Below, one piece after another: positions 28,585 through 37,814 of a DNA stretch of 64,000 nucleotides; position 1 is the stretch's first letter; every line of letters starts with the position of its first letter. The notes beneath the pieces are model-generated. The model was not told the origin of the DNA, did not search any database, and saw only the letters and a list, made by a program, of their open reading frames with translations. Origin of the DNA: an uncultured Flavobacteriales bacterium (GTDB lineage: Bacteria > Bacteroidota > Bacteroidia > Flavobacteriales_G > Salibacteraceae); NCBI GenBank assembly GCA_913020435.1, contig CAJVZZ010000012.1, positions 1-64,000 of the forward strand, in the 5' to 3' direction. The position numbers and the translations under genes were made by a program.

Positions 28585-29261
28585 TGATTAACGTCATTTT
28601 TGAAGACAATCATTTAATTGTTGTAAATAAAAAAGCAACCGAGCTAGTTCAAGGTGATATCACTGGCGATGAGCCTTTATTGGAAAAAGTTAGAACTTAC
28701 CTTAAAATAAAATATGACAAGCCCGGTAACGTATTTGTCGGTCTTCCTCACAGATTAGACAGGCCTACTAGTGGAGTTGTAGTTTTCACTAAAACGAGTA
28801 AGGCATTAAGTCGAATGAATGATGTTTTCAGAGAACGTACCGTTCAAAAAACATATTGGGCAGTTGTAAAGAACAAGCCTCAGGAAACTGAAGGACTTTT
28901 AGTTAACTATCTAAAAAAATCGGAAGAAAAGAATAAATCATATATCGAGAAAAACGATAATAATGGTGCAAAATATGCAGACTTACGTTACAGACTAATC
29001 GGTTCCTCAGGAGGATTTCACTTACTTGAAGTGAGCCCGAAAACTGGTCGGCATCACCAAATAAGATTGCAGCTTTCTGCAATGGGTTCTGCAATAAAAG
29101 GTGATTTAAAATACGGGTCAGATCTTGCAAATAAAGACGGTTCCATTCATTTACATGCTCGTAAAATTGAATTTATCCACCCTGTAAAAAAAGAACCCGT
29201 TTCTTTTGAAGCACAGGTACCTAATGAGAAATTATGGAATGCTTTTAGAAAGTTACTCTAG
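28584..29261 (+). CDS. RluA-family pseudouridine synthase
   Basis: The product has 225 residues and should convert specific uridines in rRNA or tRNA to pseudouridine. The catalytic motif is GLPHRLDRPTSGVVVFTKT, where the Asp after HRL is the nucleophile. The C-terminal motif KTGRHHQIRLQLSAMG is typical of the family. There is no N-terminal S4 domain, so it is a short RluA/RluC-type enzyme and its target cannot be assigned. It follows panB with a one-base overlap. Its 3' end overlaps the convergent PKD-protein gene by 9 bases. Confidence 0.92.
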   Translation: MINVIFEDNHLIVVNKKATELVQGDITGDEPLLEKVRTYLKIKYDKPGNVFVGLPHRLDRPTSGVVVFTKTSKALSRMNDVFRERTVQKTYWAVVKNKPQETEGLLVNYLKKSEEKNKSYIEKNDNNGAKYADLRYRLIGSSGGFHLLEVSPKTGRHHQIRLQLSAMGSAIKGDLKYGSDLANKDGSIHLHARKIEFIHPVKKEPVSFEAQVPNEKLWNAFRKLL

Positions 29262-30449
29262 CTCTGAATTAATCAATAGACTATTACCGTATTCACTAAT
29301 TTTACCGTTAACATCCTTAACCTGGGCAACCCAGTAAAATAGGTCTCCATTGGAAACTTTCATGTTTTCAGCTGTTGATCCGTCCCACTCATTGCTTGAG
29401 TCAATAGAAGTAAATACCGTTTTACCTGCTTGATCAATAATTCTCAATCTGAAACTAACCCCTTCTTTTTTGAGCCCTAATGGAAACCATTTACCAACGT
29501 CAGGATTATAGACAGTCGTAGCCATTAAATTATAACCTCTTAATATTCTTACCGATTTTACTGAAGAATCCTTGCAACCAGCTGAGGATCTCACAACCAT
29601 TTTAACACTGTACATTCCTTTCGAAGCAAAAGTGTATTCAAATTCGTCTGCGGAAGCAATTGGTTCTCCATCAACATACCACTCATAATCAGCACTATTC
29701 AACGAATTCATTGCGCTAAATTGCACATATGGGTTATCAATATCATAGTTCTTTTTGTAGCCAATTCTCGCCATTGGGGCTTGACAAACAACGTGAACCT
29801 GTTGAATGATCTTACCATTTTCCAGTACCTGAAATACTGTATTTCCAGCACTAGAAAGCTTAAACTGTTTAAATTCGTCAAGAGTCATTCTCTTATTATT
29901 CCACTTAAATGACAAGCTTTCTGTTGATTTAGAATCTGAAATAAACTCTAATTTCTCACCTATACAATAGGTTGTTTTATGCATTATAAATTTTGGTAAT
30001 TGACGATTTAACTTCTCATTTACGGGAGTATAGGCTTCCTCATTAAGAACAATTAGCTCTTGTTTTTTTATATCCGAAGAATTACCTGCGTGCAAAACTG
30101 AATTAGTTGCTGATCCCTCTTCTGTTTTATTCGGTTCCTCTGCAGTCACTCTAGCACTAACACTAGAGATTGGAGTTTTACTTTCTTCCAATGGAGTGTT
30201 TAAAGCAACATTACTCTCTGCAACTTCAATTTGCTGTTTATCATTTAAAGTTGTTGTACTAAAATGAATTAAGCCAAGGGCGATACAAGCCACCATGCTA
30301 AAGGCTGCTCCAACCATAAACTTAGATTTACTAAGTAAATATCTTCTGTTGTTGTCTAAAACCTTAGACTCAATTGCACTCCAATCTCCCTTTCGGAATT
30401 CGTTTTCAAACCCGTCAAATAGATTTTTTATGTTTTTATCAGCTTGCAT
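29253..30449 (-). CDS. Membrane partner of the ECF sigma factor with PKD and T9SS type B-like C-terminal domain
   Basis: The product has 398 residues. Residues 1-43 are a soluble, charged N-terminus (NIKNLFDGFENEFRKGDWSAIESK) of the kind found in Bacteroidota anti-sigma-like proteins. One membrane helix spans 44-63. A Ser/Thr/Glu-rich linker leads to a PKD-like domain (about 210-300, with YEWYVDGEPIASADEFEYTF). The last about 95 residues resemble the gliding-motility-associated C-terminal (T9SS type B) domain: YNPDVGKWFPLG, then FRLRIIDQAGKTVFTS, NEWDGSTAEN and GDLFYWVAQV. The gene overlaps the sigma gene by 11 bases. I infer a transmembrane regulator holding the sigma factor, not a secreted protein, because the N-terminus has no standard signal peptide. 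Confidence 0.65.
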   Translation of the reverse strand: MQADKNIKNLFDGFENEFRKGDWSAIESKVLDNNRRYLLSKSKFMVGAAFSMVACIALGLIHFSTTTLNDKQQIEVAESNVALNTPLEESKTPISSVSARVTAEEPNKTEEGSATNSVLHAGNSSDIKKQELIVLNEEAYTPVNEKLNRQLPKFIMHKTTYCIGEKLEFISDSKSTESLSFKWNNKRMTLDEFKQFKLSSAGNTVFQVLENGKIIQQVHVVCQAPMARIGYKKNYDIDNPYVQFSAMNSLNSADYEWYVDGEPIASADEFEYTFASKGMYSVKMVVRSSAGCKDSSVKSVRILRGYNLMATTVYNPDVGKWFPLGLKKEGVSFRLRIIDQAGKTVFTSIDSSNEWDGSTAENMKVSNGDLFYWVAQVKDVNGKISEYGNSLLINSELE

Positions 30450-31026
30450 ATTTTGCCTCCAATAATTTTTTAATATCTTTTCTCAATTTCTTTTTTGCCT
30501 TAAATAAATTAGACTTCGATGTTCCCTCTGAAACTTCTAAGATTTCAGCAACCTCTCCATGAGTAAAACCTTCAATAACAAAAAGATTAAAAACTGCTCG
30601 ATACATTGGAGAGAGGTTTTGAATGGCCTTAACTAGGTTTTCACGACCAATAGAAATTAGAAGCTCATTTTCTTCCATTTCCTCTTGTTCGGTACTTCCT
30701 ATGAGGTAGTCCTCATTATCACCTTCATTAATACTCAAAAACTGCATCTTCTGTTTCCGAATTTTATCTAAAGCCATGTTAACAAAAACTCGCTTTAGCC
30801 AACCTTCAAACGAACCATTACCATCGAAACTATCAATTTTATCAAAGACCTTTATGAACCCATCTTGAACGATATCCTCTGCATCCTGACTGCAACTACA
30901 ATAACGATAGCAAGTTGACATCATTAATCCAAAAAATCGATTGTAAAGTTCTTTCTGACATCTAGCGTCACGATCTTTACAGCCTCTAATGATTTCGGAT
31001 ATTTGCACATTAATAAATCGTTCCAT
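30439..31026 (-). CDS. ECF-type sigma-70 family RNA polymerase sigma factor
   Basis: The product has 195 residues from the ATG giving MERFINVQISEII; a longer frame adds 18 residues with no sigma similarity. Region 2 reads ELYNRFFGLMMSTCYRYC then AEDIVQDGFIKVFDKIDSF, region 2.4-like EGWLKRVFVNMALDKIRKQKM, and region 4 LSPMYRAVFNLFVIEGFTHGEVAEILEVSEGTSKSNLFKAKKKLRK. Five cysteines lie in the N-terminal 45 residues (16, 23, 39, 43 and 45), more than usual. The downstream overlapping gene encodes its likely membrane regulator. The promoter set it controls is unknown; no repeat of a distinctive box is seen near it. Confidence 0.9.
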   Translation of the reverse strand: MERFINVQISEIIRGCKDRDARCQKELYNRFFGLMMSTCYRYCSCSQDAEDIVQDGFIKVFDKIDSFDGNGSFEGWLKRVFVNMALDKIRKQKMQFLSINEGDNEDYLIGSTEQEEMEENELLISIGRENLVKAIQNLSPMYRAVFNLFVIEGFTHGEVAEILEVSEGTSKSNLFKAKKKLRKDIKKLLEAKYAS

Positions 31027-31159
31027 ATGGAATTCTATAAGGAGACGCAACTTTAATAATATAGTTGCCTGTAGATTCAAATTTACCCAAATGAATTTGT
31101 TCGTTGCAATATTTTAATATAATTCAATCTTCTAAACCAATAAAAGTGAAGAGATTATC

Positions 31160-31167
31160 TACTTTTG
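31160..31167 (+). promoter_or_regulatory. -7 box (TACTTTTG) for mdh
   Basis: TACTTTTG matches TAnnTTTG and is 27 bases before the ATG at 31195. It overlaps the alternative TTG start at 31165, which is why I reject that start. Confidence 0.55.
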
Positions 31168-31194
31168 CAAGCCAAATTCAAATCACAAAATAAC

Positions 31195-32115
31195 ATGAAA
31201 GTAACAGTAGTTGGAGCAGGTGCAGTAGGAGCAAGTTGCGCAGAATATATTGCAATTAAAGATTTTGCATCGGAAGTAGTGTTGATAGATATTAAAGAAG
31301 GATTTGCTGAAGGTAAAGCCATGGATTTAATGCAAACGGCTTCATTAAACAGTTTTGATACTAAAATTACTGGAACTACAAATGATTATTCAAAGACTGC
31401 CAGTAGTGATGTAGCTGTTATCACTTCAGGTATTCCGAGAAAACCAGGAATGACTAGAGAAGAACTTATATCTACTAATGCTAGTATTGTAAAATCTGTA
31501 GCTGAAAATTTAATTAAACATTCTCCAGAGGTTATCATAATTGTTGTTTCCAATCCAATGGATACGATGACATACTTAGCACACCAAGCTATAGGTATTC
31601 CAAAAAATAGAATTATAGGAATGGGTGGAGCACTAGATTCTGCACGATTCAAGTATCGTCTTGCTGAAGCTTTGGGATGCCCAGGTTCTGACGTTGACGG
31701 AATGGTAATCGGTGGACACAGTGATACCGGAATGATTCCACTCACAAGATTAGCGACAAGAAATAGTGTTCCTGTTTCTGAATTTTTGAGTGATGACCAA
31801 ATGTCTGATGTAAAAGAAGAGACTAAAGTTGGTGGTGCTACTTTAACAAAACTTTTAGGAACTTCTGCTTGGTATGCACCTGGTGCTGCTGTATCAGCAA
31901 TGGTTCAAGCAATTGGTTGTGATACTCAAAAAATGTTCCCTTGCTCTTGCCTTCTTGCTGGCGAATATGGGCTTAGTGATATTTGTATCGGAGTACCTGC
32001 AATAATTGGTAAAAATGGCATTGAAAAAATTGTGGAAATCAATTTAGATGCTGACGAAAAAGCAAAACTTGAAGAATCTGCAGCTGCAGTTAGAAAAACA
32101 AATGGACTACTGTAG
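31195..32115 (+). CDS. mdh: Malate dehydrogenase (LDH-like type)
   Basis: This enzyme interconverts malate and oxaloacetate in the TCA cycle. The product has 306 residues from MKVTVVGAGAVGASCAEYI, which holds the NAD-binding glycine motif. Other motifs are TSGIPRKPGMTREEL (substrate loop), VVSNPMDTMTYL, GMGGALDSARFKYRLAE and the catalytic-His stretch GGHSDTGMIPLTR. The Arg-Lys pair in the substrate loop region and the overall length fit the LDH-like MDH group used by Bacteroidota. A strong terminator follows, so it is a single-gene unit. Confidence 0.95.
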   Translation: MKVTVVGAGAVGASCAEYIAIKDFASEVVLIDIKEGFAEGKAMDLMQTASLNSFDTKITGTTNDYSKTASSDVAVITSGIPRKPGMTREELISTNASIVKSVAENLIKHSPEVIIIVVSNPMDTMTYLAHQAIGIPKNRIIGMGGALDSARFKYRLAEALGCPGSDVDGMVIGGHSDTGMIPLTRLATRNSVPVSEFLSDDQMSDVKEETKVGGATLTKLLGTSAWYAPGAAVSAMVQAIGCDTQKMFPCSCLLAGEYGLSDICIGVPAIIGKNGIEKIVEINLDADEKAKLEESAAAVRKTNGLL

Positions 32116-32141
32116 TCTCTAGATTTAAACAGAATTTAAAA

Positions 32142-32177
32142 GCCTCTTTTGACGAATTCAAAAGGGGCCTTTTTTTT
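32142..32177 (+). terminator. mdh terminator
   Basis: GCCTCTTTTGA and TTCAAAAGGGGC pair with one T-G wobble around a short loop (32142-32168), followed by a run of eight T from 32170. It lies 27 bases after the mdh stop. Confidence 0.85.
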
Positions 32178-32334
32178 GTCAAAATTCCAGTCAACTTAAC
32201 TGAATAAATTCTCGCAATGCACTTGATATGAATTCAAAAAATCATTATTAGTGGATTTAAATACAAGTAAACACTTTGTTTTTCAGCTACTTAATACTCA
32301 TAAAAGTAGTATGTTACCATATAGACCGAAGTTC

Positions 32335-32342
32335 TATATTTG
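32335..32342 (+). promoter_or_regulatory. -7 box (TATATTTG) for secDF
   Basis: TATATTTG followed by CACG is a full match, 33 bases before the ATG at 32376. It overlaps the alternative TTG start at 32340, which is therefore rejected. Confidence 0.55.
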
Positions 32343-32375
32343 CACGCTTTAATTTTAACTAAACAGTGGCAACAA

Positions 32376-35300
32376 ATGCAAAACAAAACGGCTATATGGC
32401 TCTTTACAATTTTACTGACAGCAGCCAGTATTTATCAGCTTTCGTTTACTTGGATAACCAACAGTGTTGAAAATGATGCTGAGTCATACGCCAGCGGAAA
32501 ACTTGACTCATTATTAGTCGTCAAACCTGGAATGAGCAATTATGCTCAAGATTCAGCTTTTACTACAATTGAAAGCAATTACTTGCTTGATGTTGGTTCA
32601 AAAGAAGCCTATCCCCTACTAGGTTATACTTATCGTGAATGCAAACTTCGAGAATTAAACAAAGGTCTTGACCTGCAAGGTGGCATGAACGTTACTCTTG
32701 AAGTTTCAGTGGTTGAGCTTGTCAAAGTAATGGCAGCAGAAAGTAAAGATGAAACATTCCTCAAGTCTATTAACGATGCTATTGAATTGCAGAAAAATAG
32801 TCAAGAAGATTTCACTTCTCTATTTGGACAAGCAGTAGAAGCTAATGATCCTGAATTCAAGTTAAGCTCTATATTTCATAATAGAGAAAACAAAGATCTT
32901 TTTCCTCGTGAAGCTACAAACGCTGAAGTTCTTGATATAATTAAGAATGAAGCTGAAGATGCTGTAAAAAGAACAGAACAAGTTCTAAGAAAACGGATTG
33001 ATGGTTTAGGAGTTGTTCAACCAAAAATCCAAAGACTTGCTACCTCAGACAGAATTATTGTTGAATTACCCGGCGTTAGTGATAAAAAAAGGGTTCGTAA
33101 AATCCTTCAAGGAACAGCTAAGTTAGAATTCTGGGAAACATATGACAATCGCGAAGTTTTTCAAGGTTTTGAAAAAGCAAACGAATACATGCGCGAACTC
33201 AATAAAGCAGGTAGCTCAAGCAAAGACTCTTCAGTTACAGAAGATAGTGTGAACGAAAGTTTAAGCGAATTAGAACTTGGAGATGCTGCAATAGACTCTA
33301 CTATAATTGATTCAACCACGTCAACAGATACCGAAGATTTACTCTCATCATTAGAAGGAGAAAGTAATGACACGTCAGCTGCTGCAAGAGATCAATCATT
33401 TAATGAATTCGCAGCTGAAAACCCTCTATACAGTATTGTTCAAATGAATGTATATCAAGGTACTGAAGCAGAAGGCTTAACAGTTGGTGAAGGCCCGGTA
33501 GTAGGATATGTTAGTCTGAAAAATAAAGCAGAAGTAGATGCTCTTTTAGCTGACAGGAACATTCTTAAAAATTTCCCATCTGATATTAAGTTCATGTGGA
33601 GTGCTAAACCAATCCTAGGTGATGATAGAAAACCTACTGATGTTTATGCACTGCATGCAATTAAAGTACTGAGGCGAGATGGAAAAGCAAGATTAGAAGG
33701 CGATGCAATATCTAACGCTACCGTAACAGCTGACCCGCTTGGGCAACCTGAAATCTCAATGTCAATGAATGCTACAGGTGCTAAAATGTGGAAGCAGATG
33801 ACACGTGAAGCTTCACAAGGAAACGTAAATGGTACTCCTGCGAATAAAAGTATTGCTGTCGTATTGGATAATTTAGTGTATTCAGCGCCTGTTGTTAATG
33901 GTGAAATTCCTGGTGGTCAATCAAGTATTTCGGGACAATTTAGTCCAGAAGAAGCTCAAGATTTAGCTAACGTGCTTAAAGCGGGTAAACTTCCAGTGCC
34001 GGCTCAAATTATTGAAGAAGCTATTGTTGGACCTTCATTAGGTCAAGAGGCTATTCAGTCTGGAATGATGTCATTCCTAGTTGCTTTTATACTAGTACTA
34101 CTTTACATGGCATTCTTTTACTCAAGCGCTGGTCTAATCGCCGATATAGCATTGATAGCAAACGTGTTTTTTGTATTTGGAGTGCTTACCAGTATTGGAG
34201 CAACATTAACGCTTCCTGGAATAGCAGGTATCGTTCTTACAATTGGCATGTCGGTAGATGCCAACGTATTACTTTATGAACGAATTAGAGAAGAACTTCG
34301 ATCTGGAAAAGGTTTAAAGCTAGCAATTAGCGAGGCATTTAGTATTCGAGGTGCAATACCTTCCATTATGGATGCCAACATTACTACAGGCTTAACAGGT
34401 CTTATCCTATTGGTCTTTGGAACTGGTCCAATTAAAGGATTCGCGACTACTTTAATTATTGGTATTGCTACTTCATTGTTTTGTGCAATTTTCATCACTC
34501 GATTAATCTTTGAATGGCAATTGAGAAGAAAAGAAACTTTATCATTCTCTACTCGATGGACTGAAAATGCTTTTAGAAATATGAACGTCAAGTTCATTAT
34601 GAGAAGAAAATCATACTATGTACTTTCTTCTATTGTTGTGCTTGCAGGAATCGCTTCTCTAGCGATTCGAGGATTAGACTCTGGGGTTGATTTTACGGGA
34701 GGCAGAAGTTACTTAGTTCGTTTTGTTAATCCAGTTGAAGTTGAGAATGTAGGAAGTACTTTAGAAACAGTCTTTGTTTCTAAAGACGGAATTAAACAAC
34801 GTCCAGAAGTAAAAACTTATGGAACTTCAAATCAAGTAAAGATTACTACTAAATACTTAATAGAGGAAAAAGGTAGTGACATAGAAGATCTTGTTGAAGC
34901 AAAACTTAAAACCGGCTTAAACACCATTGGAGATGATTTTGAAATAATGAGTTCGCAATTGGTTGAGCCGACCATTGCTGATGATATTAAGCAATCGGCC
35001 ATCTGGTCTGTTCTATTTTCACTTGTAGTAATCTTTTTGTATATACTATTTAGATTTAGAAGATGGCAGTATGGGTTAGGAGCCTTGGCAGCTATGTTCC
35101 ATGATGTATTAGTGGTGTTAGGTATTTTCTCCTTATTCTATGGTATTGCTCCTTGGTCAATGGAAATTGATCAGGCATTTATTGCCGCAATTCTTACGGT
35201 AGTAGGTTATTCTATTAACGATACAGTTGTTGTATTCGATAGGATTAGAGAATTCCTTGGTTTACACAAGAAAATGCCATATAAAACTGTTGTGAATAAT

Positions 35301-35510
35301 GCGTTAAATAGCACATTGAGTCGAACAATTAATACTTCTATGAGTACAATTTTAGTATTACTCATGATCTTTATTTTTGGAGGCGAAGTTATTAGAGGAT
35401 TCGTTTTCGCTCTTATGGTTGGTGTTATCGTAGGAACATATAGTTCCCTATGTATAGCTTCTCCAATTGTTGTTGATCTTGCTAACAAAGACGATAGAGA
35501 CAAAACATAA
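32376..35510 (+). CDS. secDF: Fused SecD-SecF protein translocase subunit
   Basis: This proton-driven motor pulls exported proteins through the SecYEG channel. The product has 1044 residues and joins SecD and SecF in one chain, as in most Bacteroidota. The first helix is near residues 5-24. The large periplasmic P1 domain begins with KGLDLQGGMNVTLE and carries an acidic Ser/Thr/Asp-rich insert of about 60 residues (roughly 275-335). The SecD membrane half shows GIVLTIGMSVDANVLLYERIREE, and the SecF half shows RGLDSGVDFTGGRSYLV and AAILTVVGYSINDTVVVFDRIRE. About 12 membrane helices are present. The start is set by the promoter box. Confidence 0.96.
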   Translation: MQNKTAIWLFTILLTAASIYQLSFTWITNSVENDAESYASGKLDSLLVVKPGMSNYAQDSAFTTIESNYLLDVGSKEAYPLLGYTYRECKLRELNKGLDLQGGMNVTLEVSVVELVKVMAAESKDETFLKSINDAIELQKNSQEDFTSLFGQAVEANDPEFKLSSIFHNRENKDLFPREATNAEVLDIIKNEAEDAVKRTEQVLRKRIDGLGVVQPKIQRLATSDRIIVELPGVSDKKRVRKILQGTAKLEFWETYDNREVFQGFEKANEYMRELNKAGSSSKDSSVTEDSVNESLSELELGDAAIDSTIIDSTTSTDTEDLLSSLEGESNDTSAAARDQSFNEFAAENPLYSIVQMNVYQGTEAEGLTVGEGPVVGYVSLKNKAEVDALLADRNILKNFPSDIKFMWSAKPILGDDRKPTDVYALHAIKVLRRDGKARLEGDAISNATVTADPLGQPEISMSMNATGAKMWKQMTREASQGNVNGTPANKSIAVVLDNLVYSAPVVNGEIPGGQSSISGQFSPEEAQDLANVLKAGKLPVPAQIIEEAIVGPSLGQEAIQSGMMSFLVAFILVLLYMAFFYSSAGLIADIALIANVFFVFGVLTSIGATLTLPGIAGIVLTIGMSVDANVLLYERIREELRSGKGLKLAISEAFSIRGAIPSIMDANITTGLTGLILLVFGTGPIKGFATTLIIGIATSLFCAIFITRLIFEWQLRRKETLSFSTRWTENAFRNMNVKFIMRRKSYYVLSSIVVLAGIASLAIRGLDSGVDFTGGRSYLVRFVNPVEVENVGSTLETVFVSKDGIKQRPEVKTYGTSNQVKITTKYLIEEKGSDIEDLVEAKLKTGLNTIGDDFEIMSSQLVEPTIADDIKQSAIWSVLFSLVVIFLYILFRFRRWQYGLGALAAMFHDVLVVLGIFSLFYGIAPWSMEIDQAFIAAILTVVGYSINDTVVVFDRIREFLGLHKKMPYKTVVNNALNSTLSRTINTSMSTILVLLMIFIFGGEVIRGFVFALMVGVIVGTYSSLCIASPIVVDLANKDDRDKT

Positions 35511-35529
35511 TTTAAAATATGAATGAATT

Positions 35530-35554
35530 AAAAAGGGGCTTTTAGCCCCTTTTT
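35530..35554 (+). terminator. secDF terminator
   Basis: AAAAAGGGGCT and AGCCCCTTTTT pair over 11 bases with a TTT loop, followed by T. It lies between secDF and tatA, 20 bases beyond the secDF stop and 16 bases before the tatA start. Confidence 0.88.
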
Positions 35555-35570
35555 TGATGATATTAGCTGT

Positions 35571-35795
35571 ATGGTTTTACTCTTTTTTAGTTTGGGCGGT
35601 GGAGAAATATTCATCATCTTATTAGTGATTCTTCTGTTATTTGGTTCGAAAAGAATTCCTGAAATTGCACGTGGTATGGGAAAAGGTATTCGTCAGTTTA
35701 AAGACGCTACTAATGACATTCAGAGCGACCTTACGGATAGTATTAAAGATGTTAAAAAAGAAATTGACCAGACTAAAAAGGGCCTAGATAAATAA
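35571..35795 (+). CDS. tatA: Twin-arginine translocase subunit TatA/TatE
   Basis: The product has 74 residues. It has the short N-terminal membrane helix (GGGEIFIILLVILLLFGSKRIPEIARGMGKGIRQFK), the FGxKRIPE hinge and the amphipathic helix expected of TatA, then a charged tail with acidic and Lys residues. It forms the pore for folded proteins with Tat signals. No tatC is adjacent. It lies directly after the secDF terminator, with only 16 bases left for its own signals, so it may depend on read-through or a promoter inside secDF. Confidence 0.92.
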   Translation: MVLLFFSLGGGEIFIILLVILLLFGSKRIPEIARGMGKGIRQFKDATNDIQSDLTDSIKDVKKEIDQTKKGLDK

Positions 35796-35819
35796 TTTCT
35801 TTGAAAAGATAAAATCCGC

Positions 35820-37814
35820 GTGAATATTTCCAAGACAGAAAACATTCGCTTTGCTTTGTTAGGAAACTTAAGGTTGGTTCTTGCTTTTATGCTCGCAATT
35901 GCATCATTTGAATTATCGGCGCAAACTATAATCGCACAAAAGGATTCGAATAATAGTGAGGATAAGGTTCCAAAATCCTTTATCTTTAATCAGTTTTCTG
36001 TCAACCAAATACATCCAGATACGATTGTCATGGAAGCAATGGATAGCACCTTTGCTTCTTTTTTCAACTACGACAATCATCTTTCTAACTTTAATATTAA
36101 CCTTGGAAATCATGGCTCCGCAACCAAAAGTTTGTTGGTTAATGATTCAATTCTAACTGGACTTAATTATTCGTTCGATAATCTTGACGCATTTAGATGG
36201 GGAAAAAAGAATCTAAGGTTCAAGGAACTATCACAGCCTTATGCCAGTGTAATGTACTTCAACGGCGCTCAAAACGAGGAAGGAGTTGAGTTGCATTTAT
36301 CCCAAAATGTAAGAGAAAATTGGAATATTGGAGTTGGATATAGAAAAATAAGTAGCGTAGGATTTTACATTAGGCAGCGCAATGCAATTAACAATTTCTA
36401 CATCAACCAGCATCTAAAATCGAAAAACCACCGTTATCAGCTTATTTTTTATGGAATATATAATGAATCTTATAATGAAGAAAATGGGGGTATTCAAAAC
36501 GATACTTTATTTACAGACTCACCTGAAAAAATCTCACGTAAAGGTTTTCCCGTCAATTTTACTGAAGCTATTAACAGGAGTCGCCAACAAGAGTATTTAC
36601 TAAAGCAGCGTTTCAATTTCGGTCCCTCTAGAAGGTTCTATTATCGGGATGCAAAAGATTCCCTTTATCCAGATTCAATAATTAAAACACAGATTATCCC
36701 AAGAATCACCCTTGAGCATACCTTCCAGTATCAGCATCAAGAGTTTGTTTTTGAGGATAAAAATGTAGACTCAACTAACTATTCTTTTAAGCCTATCCCA
36801 AGTGGTACCGCAATCTTTGATAAAACACTGTTCAATAAATTTGATAATGAAATAGGCATAATATTACGTCCATGGATAAAAACAGACTCCACTTTCTTAA
36901 GTGGTTTAAGGTTTCGTGGTGCAACAGGTTTTGAGTATGGAACCTACGATCAGAATAGTTTTGGTGTCAACCAAACGGATATTTTTCAGAACAATGTTTA
37001 CGTTAGCTCATCCTTATATAATCTTTCATTTATGAAAAATCATCTAGTATTAAACGGAAAACTTGTTCTCGCAGGTTATAACGAAGCCGACTTCATGATT
37101 ACTGGCAAATACTCGACTGCTGTGTCTAAGAAAATACGCTTAAGTCTTAAAACAGCCTTTGGTTCTCAAAAACCTGCTTTATTGTATGATCGATATTCGG
37201 TTTCTGGCTGGAATTGGAATTCAATCCTTAATAAAATGTCTATTTCCAAGGCAGATTTAAACATGAAAATTGATAGCAACTTTTTCACAGTTGGTATTGC
37301 TGGACAATCAATAACCAATTACACCTACTTCGGTTGGGATGGTTTACCTCGTCAATATTCTGGCGTCATCAATACTTTCCGCCCCTATATCGAGAAACTT
37401 TTTAATCTCGGAAGTTTTCATTTGAAATTGAAGGGTGGGTATCAATTAACAGATCAAGCTGGAATCATGAACCTACCTGAAATATACACACACAACTCAT
37501 TATATTTCGAAACAAAATTATTTCAATCGGAAATGTTGATTCGTTTAGGTTCTGACGTTTTCTATGTCTCAGCTTATAGTGCCGATAGATATAATCCTTC
37601 TACAAGACAATTTTATATTCAGAACGAGCAGATGGTTGGAGGATATCCATGGCTTGAGCCATATCTAATGGTCAATGTAGAGCGATTTTTCTTTTTTGCC
37701 AGAATGGCAAATGTAGGTGAAGGTATTCCTAATTATAGTTATTTAGCCCGACCAGGGTATCCACTGCAAGATCGAGCATTTAAATTTGCTATTAAATGGA
37801 CGTTTATTAATTAA
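35820..37814 (+). CDS. Putative porin (Porin_10-type outer-membrane barrel)
   Basis: The product has 664 residues from a GTG start. The signal peptide has a long basic N-region and ends near LSAQ (residue 35). The body matches the Bacteroidota Porin_10 pattern: QPYASVMYFNGAQNEEG, LHLSQNVRENWNIGVGYRKI, HRYQLIFYGIYNESYNEENGGI, then a run of barrel strands ending DRAFKFAIKWTFIN. It should form an outer-membrane channel of unknown substrate. It lies 24 bases after tatA, so the two may be co-transcribed. Its end overlaps the convergent ThiE-like gene by 8 bases. Confidence 0.78.
   Translation: MNISKTENIRFALLGNLRLVLAFMLAIASFELSAQTIIAQKDSNNSEDKVPKSFIFNQFSVNQIHPDTIVMEAMDSTFASFFNYDNHLSNFNINLGNHGSATKSLLVNDSILTGLNYSFDNLDAFRWGKKNLRFKELSQPYASVMYFNGAQNEEGVELHLSQNVRENWNIGVGYRKISSVGFYIRQRNAINNFYINQHLKSKNHRYQLIFYGIYNESYNEENGGIQNDTLFTDSPEKISRKGFPVNFTEAINRSRQQEYLLKQRFNFGPSRRFYYRDAKDSLYPDSIIKTQIIPRITLEHTFQYQHQEFVFEDKNVDSTNYSFKPIPSGTAIFDKTLFNKFDNEIGIILRPWIKTDSTFLSGLRFRGATGFEYGTYDQNSFGVNQTDIFQNNVYVSSSLYNLSFMKNHLVLNGKLVLAGYNEADFMITGKYSTAVSKKIRLSLKTAFGSQKPALLYDRYSVSGWNWNSILNKMSISKADLNMKIDSNFFTVGIAGQSITNYTYFGWDGLPRQYSGVINTFRPYIEKLFNLGSFHLKLKGGYQLTDQAGIMNLPEIYTHNSLYFETKLFQSEMLIRLGSDVFYVSAYSADRYNPSTRQFYIQNEQMVGGYPWLEPYLMVNVERFFFFARMANVGEGIPNYSYLARPGYPLQDRAFKFAIKWTFIN

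Noticed and set aside
31165-31194. Longer mdh start (TTG at 31165)
   Set aside because: It lies inside the TACTTTTG -7 box, and the extra 10 residues precede the canonical MKVTVVGAG start.
32340-32375. Longer secDF start (TTG at 32340)
   Set aside because: It lies inside the TATATTTG -7 box; the ATG at 32376 starts right before the first membrane helix.
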